Assembly: GCA_030068075.1 (NCBI GenBank) | Contig: CM057843.1 | Coordinates: 37,977,332-38,041,331 of the forward strand | Reading direction: 5' to 3' | DNA: 64,000 nt | DNA from: Paguma larvata | Lineage: Eukaryota; Chordata; Mammalia; Carnivora; Viverridae | Shown: piece by piece, positions 1 to 12,167 of the stretch | How positions within the stretch are numbered: position 1 is the stretch's first letter | Layout: every line of letters begins with the position of its first letter | Notes under the pieces: model-generated | The model's database searches: none | What the model saw: the letters and a program-made list of their open reading frames with translations, nothing else | Told to the model about the DNA's origin: nothing | Program-made: the position numbers and the translations under genes

Positions 1-1289
1 GACTTGCCAGCTTAGTGGTTGCTTCCGTGGTGGGACTGATTCCTGGAGCTTCTTACTCCACTGCTTTCCATGTCACTTGATAGCAGGTGGCTGCTACCCA
101 CTTGGAGCTTCCTGGGTACCTAAGCGTGCTCAGTGGGCACCCAGTTACTCTGAGCTTGGGGTGAGCAGTGATAGGACTCCCCGGGAGGAAGGAAAATAGA
201 TCGGTTGCTTGAGGTGAGTCTAGCTAGGCCTAGCGAGACCTAAAGTCACACAGCTGGTTTCAGAACTAGAAATAAAACCTAATTCTGGCTCAAAAATCCA
301 GGATTTTTCTGTTATATTATGTTGCAACTGCTTTGTAGGATGTCACTTTTAAATCTGAAAGTGACATGAATGATCCCACTGGTGACCAGGACTGATCAGG
401 CTTAGCTGAGGGGCTAAGCTATCTTCTTTCTCCTTCACCTCTCCTGTGCTTCCCTTTGGGAAGTGCATGCTTGGCCGGAAATGACCTTTCCAGAGAGAGA
501 AGAGCTGCAGAAACTCTCATCTGATTTCTGAACTAACAGACTTATCTCTTCAGGTCCAAGATTACTTTATATTTTGTATCAAAGGGGGCTTTCATGAATA
601 TGACCAATGCTAATTTATAATAGAGTAAGTATAGACTTAATTTAAATGCTTAAGTTTTTGAGAAAAATTCTCTTAAGATAACTTGTTCTCATGTTGACGT
701 AATCTCTCATCATATTTTATTCTACTGAGAAAGCTTTGACATTTTAAAAAGTTATTTAAAAAATTTTCTAAAAATGTAATCAATTCACAAAAGCCTCAAG
801 GGAAGAACAGACAAAATTAGCCCAGTACCATATGGTAACACAACTGTAGACGCCAAGAACAGCCTAGAAACAATTTCTGTACCTCAGAACCTAAGGCTTT
901 TGTCAGCTCAATATGATAAAAGAGAGCCCTACTTCCTATGTACCAACAATAAATTTAGGGCATACGAACAAGAAAGCACTTTGGCCTGCATTGCGGGACA
1001 GGTAAGTAATGGACGTTCTCTGTGGAGTTCATATTCCTAAATAAATGTGTGTTTGGGATATCAGCTGGCTTCCAAGAGATTTTCTAAAGCAGAAACACAG
1101 AAATAATCCATGAGAAATTACCATTGCAACTACAGCTGAGCTAAGGGGAAAAAATGAGCTAATCCATACCATTTAGGAACACATGTGGGTTTCTTACCCC
1201 TAGCACTCAAGAGTTGGCAGTCCCCGGGCAGCAAGACCACCCTGTCCCTCTCAAAGAATTCTACTAAAGTATACTGATATCTGTAATTT

Positions 1290-1465
1290 ACTTCAAAATT
1301 CATAAAAAAAGATGGCTGGGTAAAGAGATGGGCGGCTGGATAGATGATAAGATAGCAAAATGTTAATGATATGATCAAGGTAGTGTGTGTATGAGAGTTG
1401 ATTGTAAGGTTCTTTCTTTTTTGGTGTATCTGAAAAATCTCCTAATAAAATGTTAAAAGAAAAAA
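1290..1465 (+). mobile_element. Old L1M 3' end fragment
   Basis: The layout resembles the 3' ends of ancient mammalian L1s: GGATAGATGATAAGATAGCAA, a GTGTGTGTATGAGAG stretch, a pyrimidine patch, then CTAATAAAATGTTAAAAG. The assignment rests on overall wording, so it is tentative. Confidence 0.35.
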
Positions 1466-2434
1466 CATGGAAAGGAATCACAGTTCAATACGGCACACAA
1501 ATAAGACAAGCTTTGGAAAGTAGTTTTAAAAAGAATTTAATAACCACGCCAGACTCAGATGGGTGTGGGCACCTCTTCAGTGTGTGCATCCTTTCAATGC
1601 AAATCAGGCTTGTGGCGGATGAATGAGTTCTCTAGGAAACAGTCTCTGTGAGACCATCAATAAGTATAATTACACATCTAGGCTTATAGAGAAAACGGAC
1701 CTTTCTTTACTGAGGCAAAGCGTAAACACTAAAAAACACCACCAAAGTGCATTAAGGCTAACAGATCAGCTCTTGCCCAAATGCAAGTACAAACAGCTGC
1801 AGTAAGTGGAAAAGGAGATGGGGAAGTGAAGGCAAATGAGCTCTAACTGGACTTAGACTAAAGCATATTTACTCATGGAAAACAATCGTGAATCGTCTTA
1901 AAAGAAGTCAGTTAGAGGCCTGGCAGAAGGAAGGGCGTGTGTGACACAGCCAAGGCCTGGTGCGAACAGGAGCGGGGTTGTCTTTCCTTGCATTTTTCCA
2001 CGATGACTGTAAAGTCTAGCCTGGAAGCACCTCTGTTCCTCAGAACAAAAGATAATTTCAGGCTCATTCTTAAGATTCGTGACATGTGTGCCCTTCTGGA
2101 CGCAAAGCAGAGAAACACATGTGCTTCAGACAAAACCTGATATCACCTCAGCAGCAAACATAAATCAAAAATCATGCTTATTTTTTTCTTAAGCAATGCT
2201 TAAACCAGGCAGAGGCTAATTTGTCTACTGAATTTCTAGAAAGTTCACTCTCCCATTTACAGGAACACATGTGGCCTGTTGTTTATCCTTGCTGCCCTGG
2301 ATAGGACTCAAGTAGGCAGCTATTCCTACACCAGGAAGTGCGTTTCTAAAGAACGTAAAGCAATCTGAAGCAGGTCCTAACAGACAATCTAAAGATAACA
2401 GTCTGAGAAACGTTCACTCTAGATAACTGCTGTT

Positions 2435-2442
2435 TAAAAAAA

Positions 2443-2478
<36 letters not shown>

Positions 2479-2480
2479 AA
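2435..2480 (+). repeat. (GAAA)n microsatellite
   Basis: A short A-run is followed by about nine uninterrupted GAAA units, long enough to be length-polymorphic. Confidence 0.95.
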
Positions 2481-2524
2481 AGGTTAAATAAAGCAGAATC
2501 ACTTTTTGGGTCAACAAAGAAACA

Positions 2525-2740
2525 TAGCAGAGTAGGTAAAACTGTAGACTCAGAGCTAGGATCCCTCAGTTTGTATCCTGTCTCTGTTACTTACTGGCTG
2601 TGTGACCTTAAGGTAATTACTTGTGCTCCTGAGATCTCAGCTTTCCTCAGTTTAAAAGTAGGGATAACAATGACACTGTGAGGATTAAAGGAGTTAATAT
2701 ATGTGACATGTCTGGGACAGTATCTGGTGGTTAGAGGTGT
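2525..2740 (+). repeat. MIR SINE
   Basis: The MIR core is readable: TTACTTACTGGCTGTGTGACC, then CTTTCCTCAGTTTAAAAGTAGGG, then GTGAGGATTAAAGGAGTTAATA. The age is ancient mammalian. Confidence 0.85.
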
Positions 2741-3185
2741 TAGTTGCTACCACCATCGACATCGTTCAGCCAAAAAGACATCCGGAGTAACCATAACCAC
2801 CCCCTCCCTGACACACTCAGGGAAATTTAAAATAAAACTCAGCAAAAAGGATACTGAGAACGTATTGACTCTCTGTAAGCCTTTTTCCCTTCTTCCTTTT
2901 ACTACCCAACATTGTGAAAGAGCCCTGCTTGCTCTCACTTCCACAGCGATTGTGCATTCTAGCCTGGCTTCCTCTCATACTATTCAGCAGTATATCTGCT
3001 GAAATTGTTTTAGTTAAAGTCACTCAAGTATGACTGTATGAAGTATAATTGTTAAGTATAATGATTTCTTTTCCCAGTCTTTATGCTTCCTAACCACTCT
3101 TCAGTATTTAACACTTTTAACTAATCCTCACTTTTTGAAATACATTCCCTCCTTAGGTTTAACATGACAACATTTTCTTCTAGTT

Positions 3186-3303
3186 GTTTTTTTTTTAAGT
3201 TTTTACTTATTTATTCACTTAAATAATCTCCAACATGGGGCTTGAACTCACGACCCTGAGATCAAGAATTGCAGGCTTTTTCTGAATGAACCAACCAGGT
3301 ACC
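3186..3303 (-). mobile_element. Older carnivore tRNA-Lys SINE
   Basis: In plus orientation it has a T-run, TTATTTATTCACTTAAATAATC, AACATGGGGCTTGAACTCA, CCCTGAGATCAAGA and a degraded 5' end AACCAACCAGGTACC. Near-identical flanks (TCTTCTAGTT before and after) are a target-site duplication. Confidence 0.85.
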
Positions 3304-3479
3304 TCTTCTAGTTCTTTTTTAGTCCTCTCCTCCTGATGTATCTTTAATGATTCTTCTTCTTCTGCCCATCCCTAAGATAATGCCCGTTCTAGGTTCTATA
3401 TTTTATTGGTTTGTTTTTCATCTTCTCCCTGGATAGTCTCAAACGAATAGACTAATAGCTTTCACAACTAAGTGGTGAT

Positions 3480-3790
3480 AGTTTGTATTTCTATTCCAGA
3501 CCTCATTCCCACACTCCTACATAGCATGTCCAACTATTTAAAAAAATTATCCTATTTGGATTTCTAATAGAAACCTCAAGCTTCAAATATTTAAAACTAA
3601 AGTTATTGTCTCACTCACCTTAATCTATTCTTTCTATTCCATTTATTATCTCAGTTAATGAAGTATCACCCATTTGCCTGGTCTTCCCAGATAGAAACGT
3701 GGCCCTCATCAGGATTTCTTCTTCCTTAATCCTTACATCTAATTTGTCACAAGTCCTCTCAATAATTCTTGTGGACTATATCTCAGATAT
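3480..3790 (+). repeat. L2 LINE fragment
   Basis: The wording matches the L2 3' region: TTTGGATTTCTAATAGAAACC, CAGTTAATGAAGTATCACCC, GATAGAAACGTGGCCCTCAT, ACATCTAATTTGTCACAAG. It is strongly decayed. Confidence 0.5.
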
Positions 3791-3849
3791 AATTCCTTTT
3801 TTGTTTCCTATTCCACTGCTACTAGAGTGGCATAACCTTGGAGGAGGTG

Positions 3850-3990
3850 CTGATCACTATAAGTCTCAGTTTTGTCATCTGTAAGATGAGGGTAAGAAGA
3901 GTATCTACCCCCCTAGGTTAAGCAAGAACATGTATGTTAAGTTCTTAGCTTAGAATCTTAGTCCTCAATGAATGTCAGTCATACAGTTTA
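3850..3990 (+). repeat. MIR fragment
   Basis: CTCAGTTTTGTCATCTGTAAG, a GGTTAAGCAAGAACATGTATG stretch and CTCAATGAATG follow the 3' half of MIR. It is short and divergent. Confidence 0.45.
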
Positions 3991-4857
3991 GCTTCTCAAC
4001 ATCTCTTGCTTTTACTACATACTTAACAAGACTTTTATTCCTTCTGTATAGAGCTTCCAAATCTATCACTCTCTAACATGACCATGTCAGCCTCTACGCT
4101 CTACCCCCACAAGTCATCACCTCATCCCATGATAATCACCTAACCTATTGAGCCCTTATTAACTAGTACAGTTCTTGTTATAGGGTAGGTATATCCAATA
4201 ACATTTAATAAATGAATTCATGAGTGAAAATAGTTAATATGGATTTTCCATTTTTAACTTCAAGGAAATATTATACACTTTGCTTTGGTAGAAGAGAAGA
4301 GGTCAGGGAAGGCAGTTATAGGATGCAAATCCAGGTCTTTGAAAATCACTGCTCTGTACTCTAATAAAAAAGAAATGGATCATTTATTTGGCACCTTCCA
4401 GGGATACATTCCTATTTAAAGGCAACTATCATAAACCAATGGACCATTAAATAGCAGGACAAAGAAGAAAAAAAATGTTATTTTCCAAGCTCTGTGCATA
4501 TCACAGGCAAGGCCTGGATGTTGACCAAAGCACCAATGATCAAGAATACTATTCCTACAGGCAGCTAGGGGAAGGGAGGAAACAGTGTCTTAGAGCTAAT
4601 GTCCAGAGAGAATAGGATAGATATTTCTAAAGACTATTCCTGCTTTCTTTTAGAAAAGTTACTGAGAAGGCAGAAGCCACACAAATCAGTTTATAACTGA
4701 GGTCTTGCTAATGCTACATGTGAGATTTATTCTTGTGCTACAAATGACCATATTTAATTCTGCATCATTATAGGTACAATACGTAGTTTAGTTCACAGAG
4801 AACCCAATTCTAACTACCAAGCCAGTCATTTTCTTTTTAAAATATATCTGTATTTTT

Positions 4858-5059
4858 TTTAATGTTTATTTATTTTTGAGACAGAGACAGAGCAAGAGTG
4901 GGGGAGGGGCAGAGAGAGAGGGAGACACAGAATCTGAAACAGCCTCCAGGCTCTGAGCTGTCTGCAAAGAGCCTGATGCAGGGCTCGAACTCACAGACCA
5001 TGAGATCGTGACCTGAGCCGAAGTCGGCCGCTCAACCGACTGAGCCACCCAGGCGCCCC
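4858..5059 (-). mobile_element. Felid SINE (full length)
   Basis: Read on plus: T-run, AATGTTTATTTATTTTTGAGA, GA-rich body, TCTGAGCTGTCTGC, and tRNA-like 5' end ending CCACCCAGGCGCCCC. It is flanked by a duplication of ATATCTGTATTTTT (from 4844 and from 5060). It inserted into copy 1 of the duplication at 4780-5306. Confidence 0.95.
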
Positions 5060-5071
5060 ATATCTGTATTT

Positions 5072-5149
5072 TTTAATATTTATTTTTGAAAGATGACCTG
5101 ACCTGAGCCATAGTCAGCTGCTTAACTGACTGAGCCACCCGGGCACCCC
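5072..5149 (-). mobile_element. Internally deleted felid SINE, copy 1
   Basis: It has only the tail end (TTTAATATTTATTTTTGAAAG) joined directly to the tRNA-like head (GACCTGAGCCATAGTCAG to CCACCCGGGCACCCC). The GA-rich middle is missing. The same deleted form recurs in copy 2. Confidence 0.85.
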
Positions 5150-5227
5150 TTACGTAGTTTAGTTCACAGAGAACACAATTCTAACTACCAAGCCAGTCAT
5201 TTTCTTTATAAAATATATATATGTTTT

Positions 5228-5305
5228 TTTAATATTTATTTTTGAGAGATGACATGACCTGAGCCATAGTCAGTCGTTTAACTGACTGAGCCACCCGGGC
5301 ACCTC
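5228..5305 (-). mobile_element. Internally deleted felid SINE, copy 2
   Basis: It has the same internal deletion as the copy at 5072-5149, with a few substitutions, so it is a duplicate of that element and not a separate insertion. AAGCTAGTCATTTTCT just after it matches AAGCCAGTCATTTTCT before the AT-rich tail, probably the original target-site duplication. Confidence 0.85.
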
Positions 5306-5389
5306 TTAAGCTAGTCATTTTCTAATGAGAGACGAGTTTATGCTCTGGTCCACTTCATCTATAATTTTCTTTTTAAAAGTAGGACATGA

Positions 5390-7090
5390 ATTTCTACTTT
5401 TGCCCAAGATGGAGTGTAAAGGACTATATTTACTCTTCTACCTAAAACAATCCCCAAACAAACAAATTTCAGGACAAAGTATATAAAACAATGGTTTTCA
5501 AGATGCTAGACATAGTCAATGAAAAAGAATAATCTTTGAGAGAGGGAAAACAAATAGGCAAATCCTATGCTCACTTATTGCCTTAAAAGAATTTTCAGAC
5601 CACAATGTAGGGAGGGAAAACCCAGTCCGATTCTGGCAGACTCCCTGAGTTGTGGATATGGAACTGAGAATCCAGGAAGACAAAGGCAGCAAATGTTCAA
5701 AGGAAAGAGTTCTAAGAAGGTGAGGGCGCAACAGTAATAATTCTAGAGATGTGTGGAAAGTAGAATACTGACTGGCAAATATATGGGAGAAAACTGCCCA
5801 AGGCCAGGAGATAACCTATCTAAGGAGGAATAGAGGGAAGAGGTCTGCTGCTTTCACAGAGCCAGGCATAGTGCCTGTTACTAGCAGCCAGAATGAAAAA
5901 ACTCATGATTTACAGGACACTGGGCAGGATATCCAGAAAGGTCTTGTCTCAGTAGTACAGAAATTTAAGACCTATAATAAGAATTGTTCTGGTCCTAGTC
6001 AACAAATCTTGAAGGCAAGACCCAAAATCAATCATACTGTTTCCAAATAACTTCAACATTCCTGAAAAAAGTTGAAGAATATTTATAAGAATACAAAAAT
6101 ATTTAACATCTAGCAAGGTAAAATCTACTATGTCTGGTATCCAAACAAAGATGGTTAGGTATGCAAAGAAGCAGGAAAAAAGGAATCACAATTAGTAGAG
6201 AAATCAATCAAATGAAACTGACCCAGAACGGACATGTATGTTAGAATTATCAGAGAAAGATATTAAAATAGTAATTATACAATATTCCATGTGCTCGAAA
6301 GTAGGGATATGGGAGATATAAAAGACCCAAGTGAACTGTTAAGAAAAAAAACCCTACAACAACAGAAACGAAAAATACACCAAATGAAATTACTCATTTG
6401 ACAGAAGAAAGGATGAGTGACCTTGAAGACATAGGAATAAAAACTATCCAAATTAAAAAAAGGAAAAAAAATCCTCTAAAATAAAAAGTGCCAGGGAACT
6501 ATGACATAACTCCAAGTGGCCAAATATAACTAGTACCTATAGTACCTAATAGTAGGTGGATTACAGAAACTATATTTAAAGAAATAATAGCTGTAAATTT
6601 TCTAAATCTTATGAAAGCTATAAACTCACAGATCTAAGAAGCTCAATAAGCCCAAAGTCCAAGAAATATGAAGAAAATGACGCCCAGGCACGTCATAATC
6701 AAATTATTCAAAACCAGAGATAAAGAGAAAAATCTTAAAAGCAACCACAGAATAAAAAGACATATGAAGTACAGAGGAACAAAAGATAAGGATGACAGCA
6801 TATTTCTGGCCAGAAACGATGCAAATGAGAAAGCAGTGGACCTACAGCTTAAAATTATAGAAAGGGAAAAAAACCCTGTTAATCTAAACTTATATATCCA
6901 GTGAAAATTTAAATTATGTTTTAAAAATAATGGTGAAATCTTTTTCTGACATATAAAAGGTGAAAATATTAACCACCAGCACATCCACAATACAAGAAAT
7001 GTTAAAAAAAAAAAAAAAGTCCTCCAGGCGGAAGAAAAATGTCACTGGATAGAAATATGGATTAACACAAAGAAATGAAAAACACCGGAA
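5390..7090 (+). mobile_element. Old L1M/HAL1-type 5' and ORF1-region fragment
   Basis: It has the long A-rich wording of ancient L1/HAL1: GCCCAAGATGGAGTG at the start, GATATTAAAATAGTAATTAT, GATGAGTGACCTTGAAGACAT, CCCAGGCACGTCATAATCAAA and ACAAGAAATGTTAAAAAA near the end. Frames are broken everywhere; a 78-codon frame at 6668-6904 is a remnant. I cannot tell L1M from HAL1 without alignment. Confidence 0.6.
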
Positions 7091-7179
7091 ATGAGAACTA
7101 CCAAGCTTAAAAAAACAAACAAACCCGACAACAAAACCTCAAAAAACCACTTTCATACATACTATGCACCATATATAAA

Positions 7180-7560
7180 AATTAAAATTAATCATAAACA
7201 TAAATGTAAAACCTACAACTGTAAAACTTCTGGAAGAAAATATAGGATAAAATATTTGTGACTTTTGGTTAGTCAAACAAATCTTAGACAAAACCCATCA
7301 AGACAAAAATTCCTAAATTGGATTTCTAAAAATTTTAGTTCTTCAAAAGACACTGTTAAAGAGAAAGAAAAGACAAGTCATACTATGGGAAAAAAATACT
7401 TGCAAAGCATATATCTGATACAGGACTTATATCCAAACTATACAATAAACTCTCAAAACTCAATAACAAGAAAAGAAACAACTCAATACAAAGTAGACAA
7501 ATTATTTGAACAGATGTTTCTTTACCAAAAAAGATAATCATTTGATGGCAAATAAGCACA
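7180..7560 (+). mobile_element. Old L1 ORF2 3' fragment
   Basis: It follows the L1 ORF2 C-terminal third: GTAAAACTTCTGGAAGAAAA, AAAGACACTGTTAAAGAGA, AAAGACAAGTCATACTATG, CTTATATCCAAACTATACAA and GAACAGATGTTTC. It ends against an oppositely oriented L1 at about 7561. Confidence 0.65.
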
Positions 7561-8470
7561 CAAGATCATCCAGGTAAGTACAGTGTCACACAGATCTCTA
7601 GAACTTTCTCATGTGGCATGACTGAAACTTTACACCCACTGAACAGCAACTCCTCATTTTCCCCTCCTGTAGGCCCTAGCATCGGTCATTCTACTTTGTG
7701 CTTCAAGGAGTGTGACTAGTTTAGATATCTTAGGTGAGTGAAATCATGTGGTGTTTGTTCTTCTGTGGTTGGTTTAATTTAGCATAATATCATCGAAGTT
7801 CATCCATGTGTTAGCATTCGACAGTATTTCCTTTGTAATGGCTGAATAACACTCTACTGTATGTATGTGGCACATTTTCTTTACACATTTATCTGTCAAT
7901 GGATATTTAGGTTCTTTCCACCTCTTAATTAGATCATGAGTAATGCTGGAATGAACATGAGAGTGCACATACCTCTTTGAGATTCTGATTTCAGTTTTTT
8001 GGATATATACCCAGGCGTGTGATTGCTGGATCATATAGTAGTTTTATTTTTAATTTTTTGAGGGACCATCATGCTTTCCACAGTGGCTGCACCATTTTGC
8101 ATTCTTAACAACAGTGCGCGAGAGTTCCAATTTCTCTATCTCTGTCTTGTTCTTTTCTTCGTGTATGTGTGTTTCCTAATCGCCATTCTAAAAGGTGTGA
8201 GGTGATCTATCAGTGTGATTTTCATCCGCATCTCCTTCACGAGTAGTGATGTCGAACATTGTTTCAAATACCTGTAGGCCATTTGTATGTTTTCTTTGGA
8301 GAAATGTCTATTCAAGTCCGTTGCCCATTCTAAAAATCGGGTTATTAATTGTTTTGCTATTGAGTTACAGAAATTCCTTATATATTTTGGATATTTACCC
8401 CTTATCGGTAACATGGTTTGCAATTATTTTCTCTCATTCCGTAAGTTGCCTTTTTACTCTCTAAGTACTC
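7561..8470 (-). mobile_element. Old L1 ORF2-3'UTR fragment, antisense
   Basis: On plus it reads as the complement of the L1 3' region: GGTTGGTTTAATTTAGCATAATATC, TCCATGTGTTAGCATTCGACA, GAATAACACTCTACTGTATG and TTCAAGTCCGTTGCCCATTC. It covers part of the same ORF2 interval as the plus-oriented piece at 7180-7560, so these are two elements. Confidence 0.75.
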
Positions 8471-9444
8471 TAAAAAGATATCCATATGTTTCATATTATA
8501 ATTCGACTTTTCCCTCCTTTATCTTAAACATGTTTTAATATGTTTATTTATCTATTTCTTCTTTGTTAATTACTCTACCTGTCCTTGTTATGGTTCAGTT
8601 AACTCAGCTAAAAACGTACTGAGTTGCTGTCAGTGACTCCATATAGAAAAGGGTCTGACTGTACAATTTATTGTGCTAATTCTCAACTAGCACAGAAGTG
8701 ATTTTAGTGTTTGTTTTTGAATAAGTTAATAAAATTCATTAAGTACTGTCTAGGTAGTTTCTCATACATTATCAAGCATATATACTTCTTTAGTTCTTGT
8801 CCATCACCTGTTCTGTTTCATGGTCCATCTGGCAGTGTCCATTTTGAAGAATAGTATCAACAGAGTTAATTTTTAAGGCACTAACAAACCATAACCTGTT
8901 TTCTCCTAAACTACTTCTTCTCGTTTCTATATTAGAGAAGGATGACAGCAATGATAACTATAAGACAGAGAAATGACAGTATCTGAGATGCTTTTTAAAA
9001 GGATTAATCTGTCAAACCAGGCATCAGCTTGATTCAAACATGGCAAAGACCAGAGGAGGGAGACAAGCTAATTGGCTGTACTGAGAATGGAGAACATGGG
9101 AAGAATGTGAGAAAGTAGGGGAGTAGAATCCTCAGGGCATCACAAATGACTGGATGTAGGAGGTAATGAAGACAGTGATTCAAAGCTGATTCCAAGAGTT
9201 AAAGCCAGGTGAGAGGAAAATTGGGGCACTATTAATAGAAGCAGGGAAGTAGGAGCTAGTTTGGGCTAATGAGTCACGGTGGTACCCTGTCTGATCAGAG
9301 CCACCACTGAAAGGACAATCATTGGCAGTTAGTGCTCATATGCAGCTCTCTCTCCCATACCTAATACCCTAGAGTCCTGAGTATCTACAATAAGCCGTTG
9401 TATTGTTACATTATTACATGACTTACTGCTCTTTATATTATACT

Positions 9445-9690
9445 GTCTGTAACACTGTATAGTATGGTGGTTAAGAGCACAGGCTCTGAAGTCTGCCAGA
9501 TATGAAATGAATCCTGGCACTGCCCATGACTAGATGTGTAACCTTAAGCAAGTTATTTAACCTCTCTAAATCCTGTTTCCTTATTACCATTACTTAGATC
9601 AAAGGGTTGTGAGGATTAAGCAAGAACATGTTTAAAGCTCTTAGCACTGTGTCTATAAAGAATAAGAACTTCAGTAAATGCAAGCTATCA
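9445..9690 (+). repeat. MIR SINE, nearly full length
   Basis: ATGGTGGTTAAGAGCACAGGC, CTGGCACTGCCCATGACTAG, AAGCAAGTTATTTAACCTCTC and GTGAGGATTAAGCAAG follow MIR in order. Confidence 0.92.
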
Positions 9691-10479
9691 TGTTTATATC
9701 TGTTTAAAAGTGTCCCATTCTTGACATTTGTCTTAATGTTTCAAGAAGTCCATTGTATCCTATTAATGTGGGGATAAAAAAGGGAAGAGGCTTATTTTAC
9801 TCTAGTAAATAATACTTTGTGTGTCTGAATAACTGGATATTAAATTTCAGCTTTCTGACATCGGTCTTACAGGAAAACATTTGTTGAGAAAAATCTGAAG
9901 TCACTGCTGAGTGGAATTTTTGGGAAGGGAAGAAAGATCTCTGGAAAATAGTAAAAGAAATTGGGAAAACCAAACTCTCTCAAATGCCACTTTTTACAGG
10001 TTTCCTCATGTTGAATGCCTCAAAATGTAGGGAAAATACAAAAATAGTAAAGCTTCTAAAATGTGAAGCATTTGATAAAATAATTATGTAACTATGCCAA
10101 CACTGTTTTGTGCTATTAAACTGTTGGCCTTGAAGGTGAGACCTGAGATTTATTTTTATTGGAGCATCAAAGCTGGTTAATTACTTGAAATTTAAGATTA
10201 AACATTTTTAAGTGAACACTCAGTGATGAAATAGTGATGGTCCTACAAAGGAAATTCTCCATTTCTGTATTTTGTTATATCTTGGGAAGTTATTCCATAA
10301 AAAAACTTTTAGATAGAAGATTGTAAAGCTTAAATCATTTTACAGAATCAAAAACTGTTTTTGCAAAGTGTTACCTAAGTAAATTTACTGGCAATATGAT
10401 TACTTCAATAAGATTTAGTCACTTTTGGAGAAAACAATGATAGATTAACTGGGAAGCCGATTCTTTAAATCTAATTTAG

Positions 10480-10675
10480 CTCAGGGGTGGCTGGGTGGCT
10501 CAATCAGTTAAGCATCCGACTTTTGATTTAGTTTCAGGTCATGGTCTCATGTTTTGTGGGCTTAAGCCCCGAGCTGGGCTCCATGCTGTTTGGGATTCTC
10601 TCTCTCTGCCCCTCCCCTGCTTGTGCTCTCCCTTTCTCTTTCAAAATAAATAAATAAACTTAAAAATTTTTTTAA
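10480..10675 (+). mobile_element. Felid SINE
   Basis: It has the tRNA-like head GGGTGGCTCAATCAGTTAAGC with an A box, a CAGGTCATGGTCTCATG region, a CT-rich body and an AATAAATAAATAAACTT tail. It is flanked by AAATCTAATTTAG at 10467 and 10676. Confidence 0.95.
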
Positions 10676-11977
10676 AAATCTAATTTAGATCAAAACATCA
10701 AATTGTCATAATGGTTACTTATTTTTTTCTTTATTCCACTTAAGGTATTTAAGAATATTTTCAGTGATTTATTCTTGCAGAATTGTCATGAATAGTATCT
10801 CTTCTATGTTACTTCACAGCTTTCTTTTCTCTAAGTCCTGTGTTATTTCATGTGAAGAGTCAATCTGTGCCTATTATAAGACTATGTGTTTTACAGTCTC
10901 TTTCTTCTCTTTCTCAAAGTTATTTCTCCCTTGTGGGTCTTGTGGAGGAACTTTGTCATATATTAGCTAGTGTTTGGATTCTCACGCTTAATGATGAAAT
11001 TTACCAAATAAGACTGGCTTATATAAACACCAAATCTGTGTACCTATCTGGAGCTACTTTAACAAGTAGTGATCTACTCTTAAAAACTCATAGCCTAACT
11101 ACTCCAAAAGCATGAACTAGTTTCTAGCAGACACTCAAAGATATCCAGGCCGAACACTGCATTTTCAAATTTTAAGGTACTTTCCAAAAGAGCTGGCTGG
11201 GGGTGCAAGGGTTAACTTCGCACTGAAGATTACAATATATGCACTTAATATTCACCTGTAGGCAGTTACGTGCATGCAATCTTATCTTTGGATTTTAAAT
11301 ATAAAGAAAGAAGTTTAATCTTGTAAGCATTAAACAATGAACAGCCAGAGAGAAGAGACTGATGGAAATATTCTCTTGGAAATGTGAGAGCCAGCCAGGT
11401 CATGATCAAGATGACTAAGAACCTCAGGGGTGTGTGACTCAGTAGGCTAATGCAAGAATATTAGCTTCATGACATGCATCTTAGTCATCTTCATAAAGGA
11501 TTCATTGTTTTGGAAAAGTAAGGGACTCACAAATAGTGTGAAATACTGATTTTATTTGATGAAAATTCAATTTTTTGCTTTGACAAAGCCACGATAACTG
11601 TGGCAGGGCCAATTTCACAGAAATTCTGCCAATGAGTCAGATTATCATTTGCACATATGGCCCCTTACCTAGAATCTACTGAAGCAGCTATTAACTAAAC
11701 CCAATGCCTGTGAATGGCCATTTAGTAACAGGATTTAGTAAAAGTCCTAAGGAAACGAACACATATTGGGAAATAAGCTTTAATTAGGAATGTGTAATTT
11801 CTTCAAGCGGAACAATGTAATTATGATTTACCATCAGGCAAGTTAGAGTATTACCATTAATAATTTACTGCTAATTTACCCCAAGTAGCTACTATTCGAG
11901 GCCAGTATGCTATGGTTTGCTTTGTATATTTTAATTACTCCTTGTCCTCTTTATATATTCCATCATAAGATTTATTA

Positions 11978-12167
11978 CATTTATCCTGGTGGGTGGGTGG
12001 ATGAGCTAATGGGTGATAGGCATTAAGGAGGGCACTTGTTGGAATGAGCACTGGGTGTCATATGTAAGTGATAAATCACTGAGTTCTACTCCTGAAACCA
12101 ATACTATACTGTATGTTAACTACCCTGAGTTTAAATAAATAAGTTAAAAGAAACTTGAAAAAAAGAC
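11978..12167 (+). mobile_element. L1 3'UTR end, 5' truncated
   Basis: GGGTGATAGGCATTAAGGAGG, GGCACTTGTTGGAATGAGC and ACTGGGTGTCATATGTAAG belong to the carnivore L1 3' end. A decayed A-rich tail follows, with ATTACATTTAT on both sides as target duplication. Confidence 0.85.

Larger units (their letters stand above)
4780..5306 (+). repeat. Tandem duplication containing a SINE
   Basis: Copy 1 (4780-5150) and copy 2 (5151-5306) both begin TACGTAGTTTAGTTCACAGAG, continue CCAAGCCAGTCATTTTCT and end in the same deleted SINE. Copy 1 is longer only because a full SINE inserted at 4858-5059. Without it the copies are about equal length and closely similar. Confidence 0.92.

Noticed and set aside
1912..2140. 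Overlapping frames of 67 and 73 codons on opposite strands with fairly high GC
   Set aside because: No TANC2 similarity, no matching splice sites, no recognised family.
4866..5048. Recurrent minus frames beginning MAQSVERPTSAQ (also near 29964 and 42154)
   Set aside because: They are the same stretch of felid SINE translated in each copy, not a gene family.
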